Assembly: GCA_943736015.1 (NCBI GenBank)
Contig: OX031065.1
Location: 43,042,427-43,106,426, forward strand
Direction: 5' to 3'
Length of the DNA stretch: 64,000 bases
Source: Tridacna crocea
Lineage: Eukaryota > Mollusca > Bivalvia > Cardiida > Cardiidae
Part shown: positions 21,995 to 33,238 of the stretch, one piece after another
Layout of the letters: each line of letters opens with the position of its first letter
Numbering within the stretch: position 1 is the first letter of the stretch
Notes under the pieces: generated by a model
The model's input: the letters and a program-made list of their open reading frames with translations, nothing else
Told to the model about the DNA's origin: nothing
Databases searched by the model: none
Program-made: the position numbers and the translations under genes

Positions 21995-22350
21995 AAAGAC
22001 AAGAGGACCATGATGACCTATATCACTCACCTTAGTACTAAGCAGTAAAGTTCTACAATGCAGATAAATACCAAATAATGAGCATCAAAACTAATTGATA
22101 TTGAAACAAGAGCGGCAAATTGTGCCAAGATATGCCCATCCCACCACCAGTTATCCAGGAGGTATAATAATTGCAAAGGGCAGGTAATGCTACAAACATG
22201 TTTACCAAGTCTCAAGTAGATTTGACTTGAGAATGGAAAGTTCCATTCCGGGCAAGCAAGAAATATGGTAAAAATGAAGAGTTCTTTATGGGCCATGTTT
22301 TGGTGTATTATTGTATTGCTTACCTGCTCATATGTTTTATGTCACCACAT
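21995..22350 (+). repeat. Solo left ends of A and C elements
   Basis: 21999-22065 is a family A left terminus (AAGAGGACCATGATGACC, TATCACTCACCTTAGTAC). 22105-22195 is a family C left terminus (AACAAGAGCGGCAAATTGTG, ATATGCCCATC, TTGCAAAGGGCAGG). Neither has a core or right end here; truncated insertions are the simplest reading. Confidence 0.6.
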
Positions 22351-22356
22351 AATATA

Positions 22357-23554
22357 ACAAGAGAGCCAAGATGGTCCTATGTCACTCACCAGAATATTTT
22401 TTAGAGGACCATAGCAGTTTTTTTGTTTTGGAGGTATTGAAACACTGGAAACAAAATCATTACTTTGCCAAGCAAGTTTTAAAGGGACACCTGTAAAAGC
22501 CATTTCAAAATCTGACCAGCGGTTACAGAAAAGAACAATTTTTAAGTTTCTTAATTTCCGTAATGTGCAAAAAGCCCCCATTCACCAGAGCCATGTTTCT
22601 CAACCTATCAAAATTCCACGTAGAATTTTTGAAAAGGGTCATTCAAGGAACATTTCTGTGAAATTATTTTAAAATCTGACCAGCCATATCAGAGAAGAAG
22701 AATTTTCAAGAATTTCTTCATGTCTGTATAGTGCAAGTAGCCCACATTCACCAGAACCATATTTCTTTAAGAATCAAAATGTTCGCGAACAATTTTTGAA
22801 AATGGTCTCGCAAGGAACATTGTTGTGAATATATGTTCAAATCTGACCACCGATTTCAAAGAAGAATTTTTAAGAATTTCTTCATGTCATGTAGTGCAAG
22901 TAGCCCCCGTTCACCAGAGCCATGTTTCTTGACAAATCAAAATTTCACGAACATGTTTTAAAAAGGGTCACCAAAGGAACATCTCTGTGAAATTATTTCA
23001 AAATCTGACCAGCCATTCAAGAGAAGCATAATTTTTAAGACTTTCTTCATTTCCCTATAGCACAAAAAGCCTCCCATTCACCGAAGGCATGTTTCTTTAT
23101 GGATCAAAATTTCACACACACTTTTTGAAAAGGGTCACCCAAAGAACACCCCTATCAAGTTATTTCAAATTTGACTAGCTGTTACAGAATAGAAGAATTT
23201 TTAAGAATGCCTTCATTTCCCTATAGTGCAAGTAGCCCCCATTCACCAGAGCAGTGTTTCTTGACGGATCAAAATTTTGCAAACAATTTTTGAAAAGGGT
23301 CACCCAAGGAACATCTCTGTGAAATTATTTTAAAATCTGGCCAGCGATTTCAGAGAAGACTTTTAAAGAATTCTTTGGTTTCCATGGCAACCAGAGTTTA
23401 TGACGGAATCAAATTCTGTGAACATTTTTAGGACCTCCCAAGGAAAATTCCAGCCAAGTTTAGTCTAAATTGGCCCAGCGGTTTAGAAGGAGTTGATGTT
23501 TAAAGAATTGTGGATGAAGGATACCTGGTGATCCTAAAAGCTCCTAAGTTAAAA
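22357..23554 (+). mobile_element. Family B tandem-core element (copy 3)
   Basis: The left end AACAAGAGAGCCAAGATGG with GTCACTCACCAGAAT, six to seven core units, a GGTTTCCATGGCAACCAGAG box, then GATCCTAAAAGCTCC. The right terminus is shortened: the GAGCACNTTGTGCTC stem is missing before AAGTTAAAAA. Confidence 0.78.
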
Positions 23555-23679
23555 ACACTTGTCCTGCATTCAATTTCTTTCATATCATAAGGAGAACCAA
23601 ACCAAAAGACCCAATCAAATTTGTAATCTGTAAATGCTTTAAATTTGGACCAATCTAATATTTTGTCATTTGTAAAATG

Positions 23680-23893
23680 TTAACCCTTTACCAGACGACA
23701 AAAATTTTAGCCTTGTCCAATTTGAAAGCGTTTGCAAATGACAATTTAGCTGTAGATCAAATGGTGCAATTATCAGTTGATACAGTAGAAAACATTTAGG
23801 GACGAACCAGCACTTTGTACTTTTCTCTCGATGTTTTCAAAAGGCGTCTTTCTCACAGTCGTTAAAAGTTGGTATTGCGTGGTAAAGGGTTAA
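23680..23893. mobile_element. Family F MITE (copy 6), central hairpin deleted
   Basis: The outer ends TTAACCCTTTACCAGACGAC and TTGCGTGGTAAAGGGTTAA are intact with TTAA on both sides, but the central palindrome is largely lost and reads ACATTTAGGGACGAACCAGC. Confidence 0.8.
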
Positions 23894-24449
23894 GAAACTT
23901 CAAATTGTCTAAACTTAAGAGACTTCTGTATGGGTAGTAGACTTAATACAGACAAAAATATTGGACCTATGATATAGAATGGTTTATGAGACTTAGTTTG
24001 TGGCACATATTTCCTGCGTAATTTTAACAATATTACTGGAATGAAACCATCTTTTCAAAGTAATGCTGTTGATATAAAATTGCTTTCCCTTTAACTCACA
24101 GTCTTGAAGAAAAAAAAAACCTTCTGTGAGGCACTCCCGGTCATAAGAGGAGAAAAGTCACCAAAAGACAAAACCAGAGTGACAAAGAAGTTGCAGAAAT
24201 AAAAAAAAAAAATACTCAAGATGTTACGATGTCAAGACTCTGGAATTACACCAAGACAAGATGCCATGAAATCTGTCATTGAAAGAAGCAAAAAGCAAAT
24301 AGGGTCCTGTGGATGCAAATAAGTCTAATAAATAAAAGTTTCAGCAACATGAACAAGGTCAAGCAACAGCTATTATGGTAATATCACTGAATCTGTTGTT
24401 GCAGACTTTCTTTAGCCCATCTGAGCACTTAAATTGGTGATCATGGCTT
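23894..24449. other. No confident feature
   Basis: A short stretch at 24225-24320 reads MLRCQDSGITPRQDAMKSVI in one frame and has exon-like composition, but no good splice borders or known domain were seen. Confidence 0.25.
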
Positions 24450-24720
24450 TCTTGTTGGCTCATCTGAGCATGAAATGCTTAGGTCGAGATATTGTGCTCA
24501 GTCCTGCCCATCGTTTGTCATTTACAACTTTTTTTAACCATCTCCTAAACCACATGGCCAATTTTCATGAACTTCACAGAAGTGATCCTTTGGTATAACC
24601 GTTTCAAAATTGTTCAAAAAATTAAATTCCATCCAAATCATGGTTTCCAAAAGGTGAGATTTTGAAAAGAATTAAGAAATCTCTGAATCTGCTTTGGTGA
24701 ATATGAAATTATTTGGAAGG
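24450..24720 (-). repeat. Reverse-oriented A/B-type right terminus, truncated
   Basis: GGCTCATCTGAGCATGAAAT, GCTTAGGTCGAGATATTGTG, then CCATCTCCTAAACCACATGG and CCAATTTTCATGAACTT are reverse complements of the 3' segment of A/B elements (AAGTTTCATCAAGATTGGCC, GGTTTAGGAGGAGA, terminal GAGC stem). The core and other end are absent. Confidence 0.55.
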
Positions 24721-25382
24721 AATGGTTCAAATATGTGAATTTGATAAGATGGTAATTTCAATTGATAGAATGATGTAAAAGTAGGAATATACAAGATGTC
24801 CTAGGGCAAGGCATGACAAGCCGATTGATCAGGAAAGGCCTTCCTAACCTCTCGCTTACTTCAGACAAGGCACAAGGGGTGTATTGTGTAAATAGAGCTA
24901 TCTAAGAGCCGAGCCCTGAATCTACTCAGCCACCAGGATCCTGTCACTGAACGACACGAGTTGCAGCCCATGACAAACAGGCAGGCACAGTGGAGGTGTC
25001 TTACCAATGTAGTGTGACATTGGAGCGATTTCTATCCCCCAAAAGAGATTTTAGTTTCCACCCAATATTATATTAAACCTTTTGATCAATGGAGGAATTG
25101 CTGGTTACCAACATTTACCCCTTTTTTTCTGCAATATTTACATGTCTTTTCTTCAGGGTAGGAAAAACTCAGATATTTTTTTTTAATAAAAGTTCAGTGC
25201 TAAGTACAACTAAAGCTGTTTATACAAATAATGCATAAAAGGACCAGCCCGCCTTTTATGGTTGGTGTAGATTATGATACAACTGTCTTCAGTATGCAGT
25301 CTGGGCCTGTATGCACCAGTCAATCTTCATGATACTTCCTAGTCCAATTCTAAGCAAAAAAAAATACAAAATTCCTATTGAC
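24721..25382. other. No gene; one F-hairpin relic
   Basis: Around 25085-25150 a decayed F core (GAGGAATTGCTGGTTACC, AACATTTACCCC) is visible. Nothing else was recognised. Confidence 0.3.
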
Positions 25383-25574
25383 CTAACCTTTTACAAGATG
25401 ACAGAAAGTTAGCCTTGTCCAAACTGAAAGCATTCGCAGACATCAATTTCAATGTGTATCAAATGATGCAATCTTGCTTTGTTAGGGTAGAAAACATCGT
25501 GGAAAAAGGAGAAAATGCTAGTCAGCATCTTCTACAGGGTCATGAAAATCTAGGATCGTTTGGTAAAGGGTTGA
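25383..25574. mobile_element. Family F MITE (copy 7), degraded
   Basis: CTAACCTTTTACAAGATGAC at the left and CGTTTGGTAAAGGGTTGA at the right mark the ends. The left hairpin arm (GTGGAAAAAGGAGAAAATGC) is present and the right arm is mostly deleted. Confidence 0.7.
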
Positions 25575-26436
25575 CTAAAGGGTTGGTACAACCAGAAATT
25601 ACTTTCCAAAACTTTAATTAGACTTCAGATGTGATTTCAAATTGTTGGTGACTATGGTATCTGATCTTGAATCCCTATGGCTCACCGTTGTGTGAAATAA
25701 TCAAGCAAAAATACATTTAATGTGGCAAAGATATGCCAGAAGATCCCTTTTTGCATGATGGGTCACAAATGTGCATGTATATGAAATTCTTCATGTCTTG
25801 CATAAAAAGCCTTCGAGAGTACAATTAACCAAATAAGACATTTCTACCAGATAATTGCCATTTTAAGATTAAAGGTGGCCAGACCATCTCTAAATCTTGG
25901 ACATGCTCTTTTTAATTTCATTTCCATAGACCTAGGAGTATTGAAATGAGCAGACTGGTCCCTGCATGTGACAGCTGTGTGCGTTTTTTTTTTTTTTTTT
26001 CGAGTGGACAATGTTAATGTGTTAATGAAAGTCTACATCTTAACACTTTACAAAAACAAGAGCCATCAGAGACGTTTTATGCTCCTCGAACCAGTGCTTG
26101 TAATAAAATGTATGAAATAAATATAAATTCACTTTTTTTATCCTAAGAGGACTTGTTCATGCCCCGAAATGTTGAAGTGAAAAGGCAATTACTATTTTAG
26201 AAAATGATATTCCCAATATTAGAGAAAAGCAATTTCACTTTACCTGCAATTTTCTTAAAGGTCTCAATTCAAAACTACTTGACAATCCCCGGATACTCTG
26301 CTGTTGATCTTTGTAAACTATTCTTCCTATAATGCCCTTTGGGGTGCATCAACAAATTAAAGCCATTGACATAAATTCTAAAAAGTGTTTTTTTTTTTAG
26401 ATGTAATTGAATGTAACTGAACTGTTTTTTTTTTTT
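25575..26436. other. No feature recognised
   Basis: AT-rich DNA with homopolymer T runs near 25987-26000, 26389-26398 and 26426-26437. Confidence 0.3.
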
Positions 26437-26587
26437 TCAAATTTTCTTTTTCTTGGACAAGAAAAGCTCAGAAGCCTCCTTGTTACTGAAATACAGCTGC
26501 CCCTGAATAGATCGACAAACCTTTCTGGCTTGCCTTGATCTGTCATTGGTGACAGCATCAGCTCCCAATTGGTAGACAAGTATGTAT
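26437..26587 (-). CDS. Possible terminal exon, minus strand, unknown protein
   Basis: On the minus strand a GGTTGTTTTACAG acceptor (complement of 26588-26600) is followed by a 49-codon frame YILVYQLGADAVTNDRSRQA..., RKVCRSIQGQLYF..., ending LFLSKKKKI and TGA (complement of 26437-26439). The acceptor, uninterrupted frame and balanced composition make an exon plausible. Part of it is repeated imperfectly at 26918-26985, which carries gaps and does not keep the frame. The family is not recognised and no upstream exon was identified. Confidence 0.35.
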
Positions 26588-27715
26588 CTGTAAAACAACC
26601 TTCAGATAAACCTGAACCCCAACTAGTAGCAGGCTGGCTGACCTTGGCTCTTTTCATAACTTAACTCTTGTCAAAAAGAATGACAATTTCTCCCAAAGAC
26701 AACTGTTTCCTGGACCCAAACCAGTGATTACCTTGCACGTCATTACCTTGCCTGTCAAAGTTTTAACCAAATAATCTATTGTTGTTAGTTTCACTCTTTC
26801 AACAATGCACAGACAATTAAAAAACCAACAAATAAAATACACAGGCTGGTGACGAAATGTTAACAGGGAGCTAGAGTTTTGTCTTTGAAAACTCTTGGAT
26901 TTCCTTCAATTATCTGCCCCTGAATAGATCAACAACCTTTCTGGCTTGTTTTGATCTGTCATTAGTGACAGTTTATCTCCATTTCGTTTCTTTTATAAAT
27001 AAACAAAGTTTATCTCCATTTCGTTTCTTTTGTTTTTTTATAAACTAAAAGTTTTGGGTCATCAAATATCAATTCCTCTGTTACGTCATGTGATCATCTT
27101 TGCTGTCTGTATTTATGGATTTCCTGGATACTAACCAGGTAAGGAAACCATCCTTTGGCAAGGATAACCTTTTATAAAAATGAAGATAAGATTTCACAAA
27201 AATTTTTCTTTGATAGATCTAAATAGTATCACATTCAAACCATTTTTAGAATTTACTCCAACAGATTTAATTTTGTTATCAAGCTTTCTGGCTCAATGAG
27301 GTGAAAACAATAAAATGATGAAAATATTGGTAAACCCTTTGGGTATTTTTTTTTTTAATATTTCAAGTTTTTTTAAAACCCTATAAAGCCACCATAAAGT
27401 TTCCATTTAAGAGATTGTGCAGTGTAGCTTCAGCAATTCTAAGAAGGTTTAAACCTCTTCACATATTTCTGTTCCATTATCTTAGAGCACATCAGAGTAG
27501 GTCCTGTCCACATTATCAAAATCTGCCCATATTGTACCTAGGACATGAAATAAAATAGCAAATAAGCTTTTGTCCATCTTTCAGTAATTTACAAAACTGC
27601 ATTGATCTAGGACAGAAATCTTAGTACCCTCATCTTAAAAACAATTTTCTTCCGTAAAAAGTAAGCCAAAGATCAATTGTTAAAGAAAAACATGAAATGT
27701 AAATGTAAGCATGAT
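26588..27715. other. Non-coding with two local duplications
   Basis: 26918-26985 imperfectly repeats 26503-26570 (CCCCTGAATAGATC, CCTTTCTGGCTTG, TTTGATCTGTCATTAGTGAC). 26982-27035 holds a doublet of GTTTATCTCCATTTCGTTTC spaced by about 38 bp. Nothing else was recognised. Confidence 0.5.
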
Positions 27716-29164
27716 ACATAAATATGATGGTCTTGTATCGCTCACCTGAGTACTAAGCTGAAAAATCAAACTTGTGATCCCTGGGCAGGACCAGTTTTGA
27801 CCCCTAAGGGGCATCCTTAGAAAAAACTTGGTAGAGGTCCAATAGGAGATGCAAAATATCAAAGCTCTAAACCTTCTAGTTTCAGAGAAGTAAAATTTTA
27901 AAGTTTTCCTTCTTTGTTCCCATGTTTCAAACTTGTGACCCCTGGGGCAGAGCAAGTTTCGTCCCCAGGGCCATCAGATGAAGAAACTTTGTAGAAGTCC
28001 ACTAAGAGATGTTGCATCCCAAATATCAAAGCTCTACACCTTCTACTTTCAGAGAAGAAGAATTTTAAAGTTTTCCTTCTTTGTTCCTTTGTTTCGAACT
28101 TGTGACCCATGAGGCAGGGCAACTTTTGACCCAATGGACATCACATGAACAAAAAGTGTAGAAATCCACTAGGAGATCCTATTTACCAAATGTCAAAGCT
28201 CTACATCTTCTAGTTTCAGAGAAGAAGAATTTTAAAATTTTCCTTCTTTATTTCTATGTTTTAACCTTCTGACCCCTAGCGTGGGGCCAGTTTTGACCCA
28301 AGGTACATTATATGAACAATCTTGGTAGAGGTCCACTTGGAGATGCTACATACCAAATATCAAAGCTCCACACCTTCTAGTTTCATCATCAGAAGAAATT
28401 TTAAGTTTCCCTTCATTGTTCCTTTGTTTCAAACTTGTGACCCCCCGGGTAGGGCCAGTTTTGACCACAGGGACATCATATAAACAATCTTGGTAGAGGT
28501 CCACTAGGAGATGCTACATACCAAATATCAAAGCTCTGCACCTTCTAGTTTTAGAGAAGAAGAATTTTAAAGTTCTCCTACTTTGTTCTTTTGTTTCAAA
28601 CTTGTGACCCCCTGGGCGGGGCCAGTTTTGACCCCAGGGACATCATATGAACAATCTTGGTAGAGGTCCACTAGGAGATGCTACATACCAAATATCAAAG
28701 CTCTGCACCTTCTAGTTTCAGACAAGAAGAATTTTAAAGTTTTCCTTCTTTGTTCCTTTGTTTCAAACTTGTGACCCCCGGGGTGGGGCCAGTTTTGGCC
28801 CCAGGGGCATTATATGAATATTCTTGGTAGAGGTCCACTAGGAAATGCCACATACCAAATTTCAAAGCCCTACGCCTACTAGTTTCATAGAAGAAGATTT
28901 TCAAAGATTTTGCTTTTTTTTCCCTTTTGGTTGCCATGGCAACCACAGTTATGGCTGGAATTCAATTTCTTGAACAACTTTGGTAGAGCTTCACCCAAGG
29001 AACATCCCTGCCAAGTTTCTTCAAGATTGACCCGGCGGTTTAGGAGGAGAAGATGTTTAAAGAAATTGTGGAACACGCATGATGGACGACGCAATAATGC
29101 ATGACAGACATTGGGCGATCACAAAAGCTCACCATTAACACTTTGTGCTCAGGTGAGCTAAAAA
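27716..29164 (+). mobile_element. Family A tandem-core element (copy 3), most complete
   Basis: The left end ATGATGGTCTTGTATCGCTC with ACCTGAGTACTAAGC, about seven core units, then TTTTGGTTGCCATGGCAACC and the right end CTTTGTGCTCAGGTGAGCTA. CTTGGTAGAGGTCCACT recurs at 28321, 28489, 28656 and 28823, a period of 167-168 bp. Interspersed ORFs are not coding; they repeat with the units. Confidence 0.85.
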
Positions 29165-29919
29165 CGACTTAGAAATTCAGTTGAAATTTAGAACAGATCT
29201 ATTTCAAAAATGAAAGTAAAAAACTGTCTTTCAGTTTTATTTGCCTGGACCTATAAAGGTCTGTAGATTGATTTGTATGCTAATAATAATATAATGCTAA
29301 AAAGGCTGAAGAATGGCAGACATGTCTTTCTACTTTCACTGAATGGTCATAAGTATATAATTATACGTAATAAATCTACAAACCATTGAACTTGATGGCA
29401 GAGTCGATCTGCCATGGAAGTTTCTTGTTGGAGGGATGTGATTAACATACTTGTAAGAGTACAGAAAATTTTCAATTTTCAATCAGACAATGACCAATCT
29501 TTTTTTTTTTCCGGAGTTATGATTCTTTACATAAATATGATTGACATTTAAATATCAAAAATTTAGAAACATTCACAATCAGGTAAGCCATTTTTGATTC
29601 AAGATCTCTAACTTCCAATATTGCACAAGACATCAATTTTATTTTTTTTCCCATTTTGGTCCATTTTCCCCCATCAAACAAAACACTGGTTAACTTCCAA
29701 AACCTTGTAACTACAGCTTATTTCAAGCTGTAGTAACGAGGTTTTGCAAGCAAAATGACAATATTGCTTAAAAGTTTAGACTTCAATTAGGAACAGAAAT
29801 GCTAAATTTGTTTCAGATCATGACCTTGCACCATGGAGGAAGATTTTATTCAATGCCACAAAGGGTTACGTGGGTGGGTCAAAAACACAAAAGCAACCAA
29901 AGACAGTAATACCTACGAG
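29165..29919. other. No feature recognised
   Basis: AT-rich sequence. A short inverted pair AACCTTGTAACTACAGCTT / AAGCTGTAGTAACGAGGTTT at 29701-29742 could form a hairpin of about 19 bp; its role is unknown. Confidence 0.35.
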
Positions 29920-30385
29920 TTAACCCTTTACCACACAATAATGACTTCTAACACCCCTGAAAGAGAGGGCTTTTGAAAACACTGACAGAAAAGGAGAAAA
30001 TGCTGGTTTTCAGCATTTTCTCCTTTTCCCACAATGTTTTCTACCTATTAATGAAAACTCATTTCAAATGAGCAATACTGAAAATGTCATTTGCAAATAA
30101 TTTCAATTCGGACAAGTCTAAAATTTTGTCATGAAGTAAAGGTTTCATTCTAAAATTCTCTTGAATCTTTATCACACAGTTCCAACTTTTAACAACACTA
30201 AGTGAGAAGCCTTTTAAAAACATTCTGGAAAACAAGCAAATCCTGGAAACCAGCATTTCACCTTTTCCTACAAATTTTCTTGCCTTCCCGAAACACACTT
30301 CAATTTTTAAGTCATTTATTTTGTCCTTTGCAAATGGTTTCAATTTGGACAGGTGTAAGATTTTGTTGTCCAATATGAGTTAAGG
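29920..30385. mobile_element. Two adjacent family F MITEs (copies 8 and 8b), one intact, one decayed
   Basis: The first begins TTAACCCTTTACCACACAAT at 29920, has the hairpin GGAGAAAATGCTGG / TTCAGCATTTTCTCCTTTTC, and ends near 30148 (TCATGAAGTAAAGG). The second, about 30165-30385, repeats the same layout with more substitutions (CAAATCCTGGAAACCAGCAT, TTCACCTTTTCC, GGTGTAAGATTTTGTTG). Confidence 0.7.
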
Positions 30386-31393
30386 CTTTTGCAGTATTCA
30401 GTTACCAATATAATCAAATCTGTATAGGCTCATATTGACAAATCATTTAAGTTGACAGCAGCTGTCATTTGTAAAGTCAAATTTTTGTAATGACAGTCCA
30501 GTTTCAATAAGGTACATTTTTTTTTAATCTTTTTTCAATTTGAATGCTGTGTAAAGAATCTATTTCTGGTTTAGGCGACATGAAGAAGAACCCTCTGTAA
30601 ATGATGTGTGAAAATGTGAGAATGCTGTTAACCAGCAATCCACTAGCAACTACCATTTTCAAGACAATTCATCCTTTGTACTACACTGGCTGTTGCAAAT
30701 TATTTCATTTGGGTAGAGTCAAAAACTGTCTTGCTTGGTGAAAAGTAAGAGTTAAACAAGGCAGAAGTAAACAGTCTCCCAATTAAATACCATAAAAGCA
30801 TAAGCAAACCCCTTTGATTTCATACCCTAAAACTTATTGAAGTAAATGTATGTTTTACAGACACACATTCTGTCAAGATACTTCAATCCCTGTCCCACTT
30901 ACAAGTTGACAGCAATGGTGCTCTTAGTTAAAAACTTCATCCTATGCAAAATTTTATGTCATTTTTTATCTATTGTTGTTTTTTTTTCCAGGAATCAAAG
31001 GTAGATAACTCTAGAATGCCTCAAGAAATACAAATGTTAAAAGTGCATTACAAATGTTAAAAAGTCCAATGCACAACTACACACTACAGATTCATTGTGG
31101 CAATTTTGAACTTAATATTTAAACGGCAACTGTAGTTGCGCACACAAGAAATTACAGATAGACGACCAGGGCATAACATATTACAATCCTTAGGTCAAAA
31201 AGACATATCAAAATGGCTCCTTCAACATATGGAGGTAGTTTACTTTGAAAGAATGAATTACAGCAATGTTTTATGGCAAATAAACAACACTGGCCATGTA
31301 CCTTTTAGGTCTGTATTAAAAGATGGTAAAGTGCTTCAAATGATTTGGACAAAATGATATAATTAGAGGCCCCCATATCACTTGGCTGGCTTT
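30386..31393. other. No confident gene
   Basis: An open stretch at 31136-31357 (LGQKDISKWLLQHMEVVYFE, MNYSNVLWQINNTG) has protein-like composition but no recognised domain or clear splice context. An F-hairpin trace (AATGTGAGAATGCTGTTAAC) is near 30613. Confidence 0.3.
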
Positions 31394-31481
31394 TTAACCC
31401 TTTACCACATAAATCTAAGTATTAATGACCCTAAAAGAGAAGGTTTTCAAAACACAATGGGATTGTTTGGGAAAGGGTTAA
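31394..31481. mobile_element. Family F MITE (copy 9), 88-bp internal-deletion derivative
   Basis: TTAA at both ends, with TTAACCCTTTACCACAT left and GTTTGGGAAAGGGTTAA right. The two ends belong to the two terminal subtypes (TTTACCACA and TTTCCCAAAC), so it is a chimera as well as a deletion. Confidence 0.8.
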
Positions 31482-31534
31482 TTGGCACTGACAGAGACAT
31501 ACACGACTAAAAGTCCATTATTAACTTGTTTCTG

Positions 31535-31822
31535 ATGGAATCAAAGTCTGAAAACAATTTTAAGAAGACCATCCAAGGAACATTCCAGACAAGTTTGGTC
31601 TCAATTGGCCCAGAGGTTTAAGAGGAGTTGATGTTTAAGAACTGCTGATAACGCACCACTGACACCGTGTGATCCTAAAAGCTCCCCTTGAGCATGGTGT
31701 GTTTAGGGATAATTTCACTATTGCTATATATGTTATAGATAATACATACAGTATAAAACGCCTTTGAATTACTTGCTTGCAAAAATTTAACGCCTTTGAA
31801 TTACTTGCTTGCAAAAATTTAA
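31535..31822 (+). repeat. Family B right-end relic and a 32-bp tandem doublet
   Basis: 31535-31712 matches the B 3' segment (CAAGTTTGGTCTCAATTGGC, GAGGAGTTGATGTTTAAG, GATCCTAAAAGCTCCCCTTG). 31759-31822 is two exact copies of a 32-bp unit starting CGCCTTTGAATTACTTGC. Confidence 0.65.
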
Positions 31823-31993
31823 TGTAATATGTCAGGAATCATGATGTGAAAGTCGGATTTCCACCAGTTTAATTCCAACTGCACCACCTTCTTGGATAAA
31901 CGATGGAAGATTATGTGTGACATCGTAGTGTGAACGCTGGAACTTCCACAGTATACCATTAACTGCAAACGTGTACGATACTAACAAGGGAAA

Positions 31994-32232
31994 ATGCACT
32001 TAGACCACATTCTTAACGATTCTGAGAGTAGCACTGAATTATCACTTTCTTGTTGGTCATCTCCTATTGGATCGTATGAGGAAACTTCAGAATTGATAGA
32101 GGCAAGACAACAAAGTCAACCGATAGCCGATACGATTTTACAGTTTGAGCCATATGATTCCAGTGAAGAAAACATTTCAGACGGAAATGATTCAAATGGG
32201 GATGGTGAAGATAGGCTTCAAAACAGTGTCTG
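31994..32232 (+). CDS. Candidate first exon of a P2X7 C-terminal-domain-like protein
   Basis: An ATG at 31994 opens a 79-codon acidic frame with ILQFEPYDSSEEN and GDGEDRLQNSVW, ending at a TCTG/GTAATG donor (32232/32233). The order FEP, an acidic Ser-rich spacer, then R-L-x-N-x-x-W just before a W-C-x-C-G exon is, from memory, typical of invertebrate proteins with the P2X7 receptor intracellular (ballast) domain, often present in many transposon-spread copies. The next exon, which should carry the Cys-rich zinc-binding part, was not found before the disrupted piggyBac region, so the gene may be truncated. The short ORF alone is weak evidence; the motif order is the main support. Confidence 0.45.
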
Positions 32233-32446
32233 GTAATGTCCTTTTTTGTTAATATGAGAACTAAATCTATTGATGAATATCAATTATTATAATGTTATGC
32301 ATTCAAAGGATGGGCCATGGAGAAAGCCTATGATGAAAGCAGTTTGTAGGGTAAACCTCTCTCCATGTAGCCTTATGTCATACACAGACTATATTGTTTG
32401 ATGTATTACTCAGAAAGTGTAAATTGTTTTATTCCATGCATTGAAA

Positions 32447-32577
32447 TAAGAGAGCTCATATGGACCTGGATTATTCACCTGAATTTTTGACAGGATGATA
32501 GCCATTTTCTTTTTTTAGGTATTGAAACTTTGGAGACAAAAATCATTATTTTATCCAGCAATTCGAGGTTATAGAAA
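32447..32577 (+). repeat. Family B left-end relic
   Basis: AAGAGAGCTCATATGGACC, TGGATTATTCACCTGAATTT and AGGTATTGAAACTTTGG match the first 120 bp of B elements. It is cut where the piggyBac pseudogene begins. Confidence 0.6.
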
Positions 32578-33005
32578 TGGCATCAGGCTGTGATTCAGAT
32601 AGCTTTTATAGTGATTTCAGTGGATTTTCTATTGAGGAAATATTGAGGAGTGAGTAAGGAGGAGTGATGGATCAGACATTTCTGTATCTGATCCATTTTC
32701 TGTCTCATCAAATTCTGATGAAGAGGCATCAACATGGTCTACAAATCTGAGCAGAGCAAATGTTACAACATTTAGCCAGAGAGTGGGTATTTTGTTCGAG
32801 CTTATGGCTGAGAAAAACGCGATAAACTTTTTCTTGAAATTCTTCCCCAAGTGTCTCATTGAAATGTTGGTGAGAGAGACAAACAATTATGCCTCTCATT
32901 ACTTTCAAACCAAGGTTGACAAATTATGGACTGCCACAAATTACAACGAGATGATTGCTTTTATTGGTATTCATGTTGTGATGTCAGCGCTTGCTGTGCC
33001 ATCAT

Positions 33006-33234
33006 ATAACCCTTTACCACATGTCAGAATTTCAGACCTATCCAGATTGAAAGCATTTGCAGAACACAATTTCAGAGTGGCTCAAAAAGTGCAATTTTGC
33101 TTTTATAGGGTAGAAAACTTTGTGGAAAAGGGAGAAAATGCTGGTTACCAGCATTTTCTCCTTTTCCCACAAAGTTTTCAAAAGGCTTCTTCCTCAAGGG
33201 CATTAAAAGGCGTCATTGTGTGGTGAAGGGTTAA
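33006..33234. mobile_element. Family F MITE (copy 10) inside the piggyBac pseudogene
   Basis: ATAACCCTTTACCACATGTC (the left TTAA has mutated to ATAA) to TGTGTGGTGAAGGGTTAA. The central palindrome is GAAAATGCTGGTTACCAGC with long A/T-rich arms. Confidence 0.85.
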
Positions 33235-33238
33235 GTTA

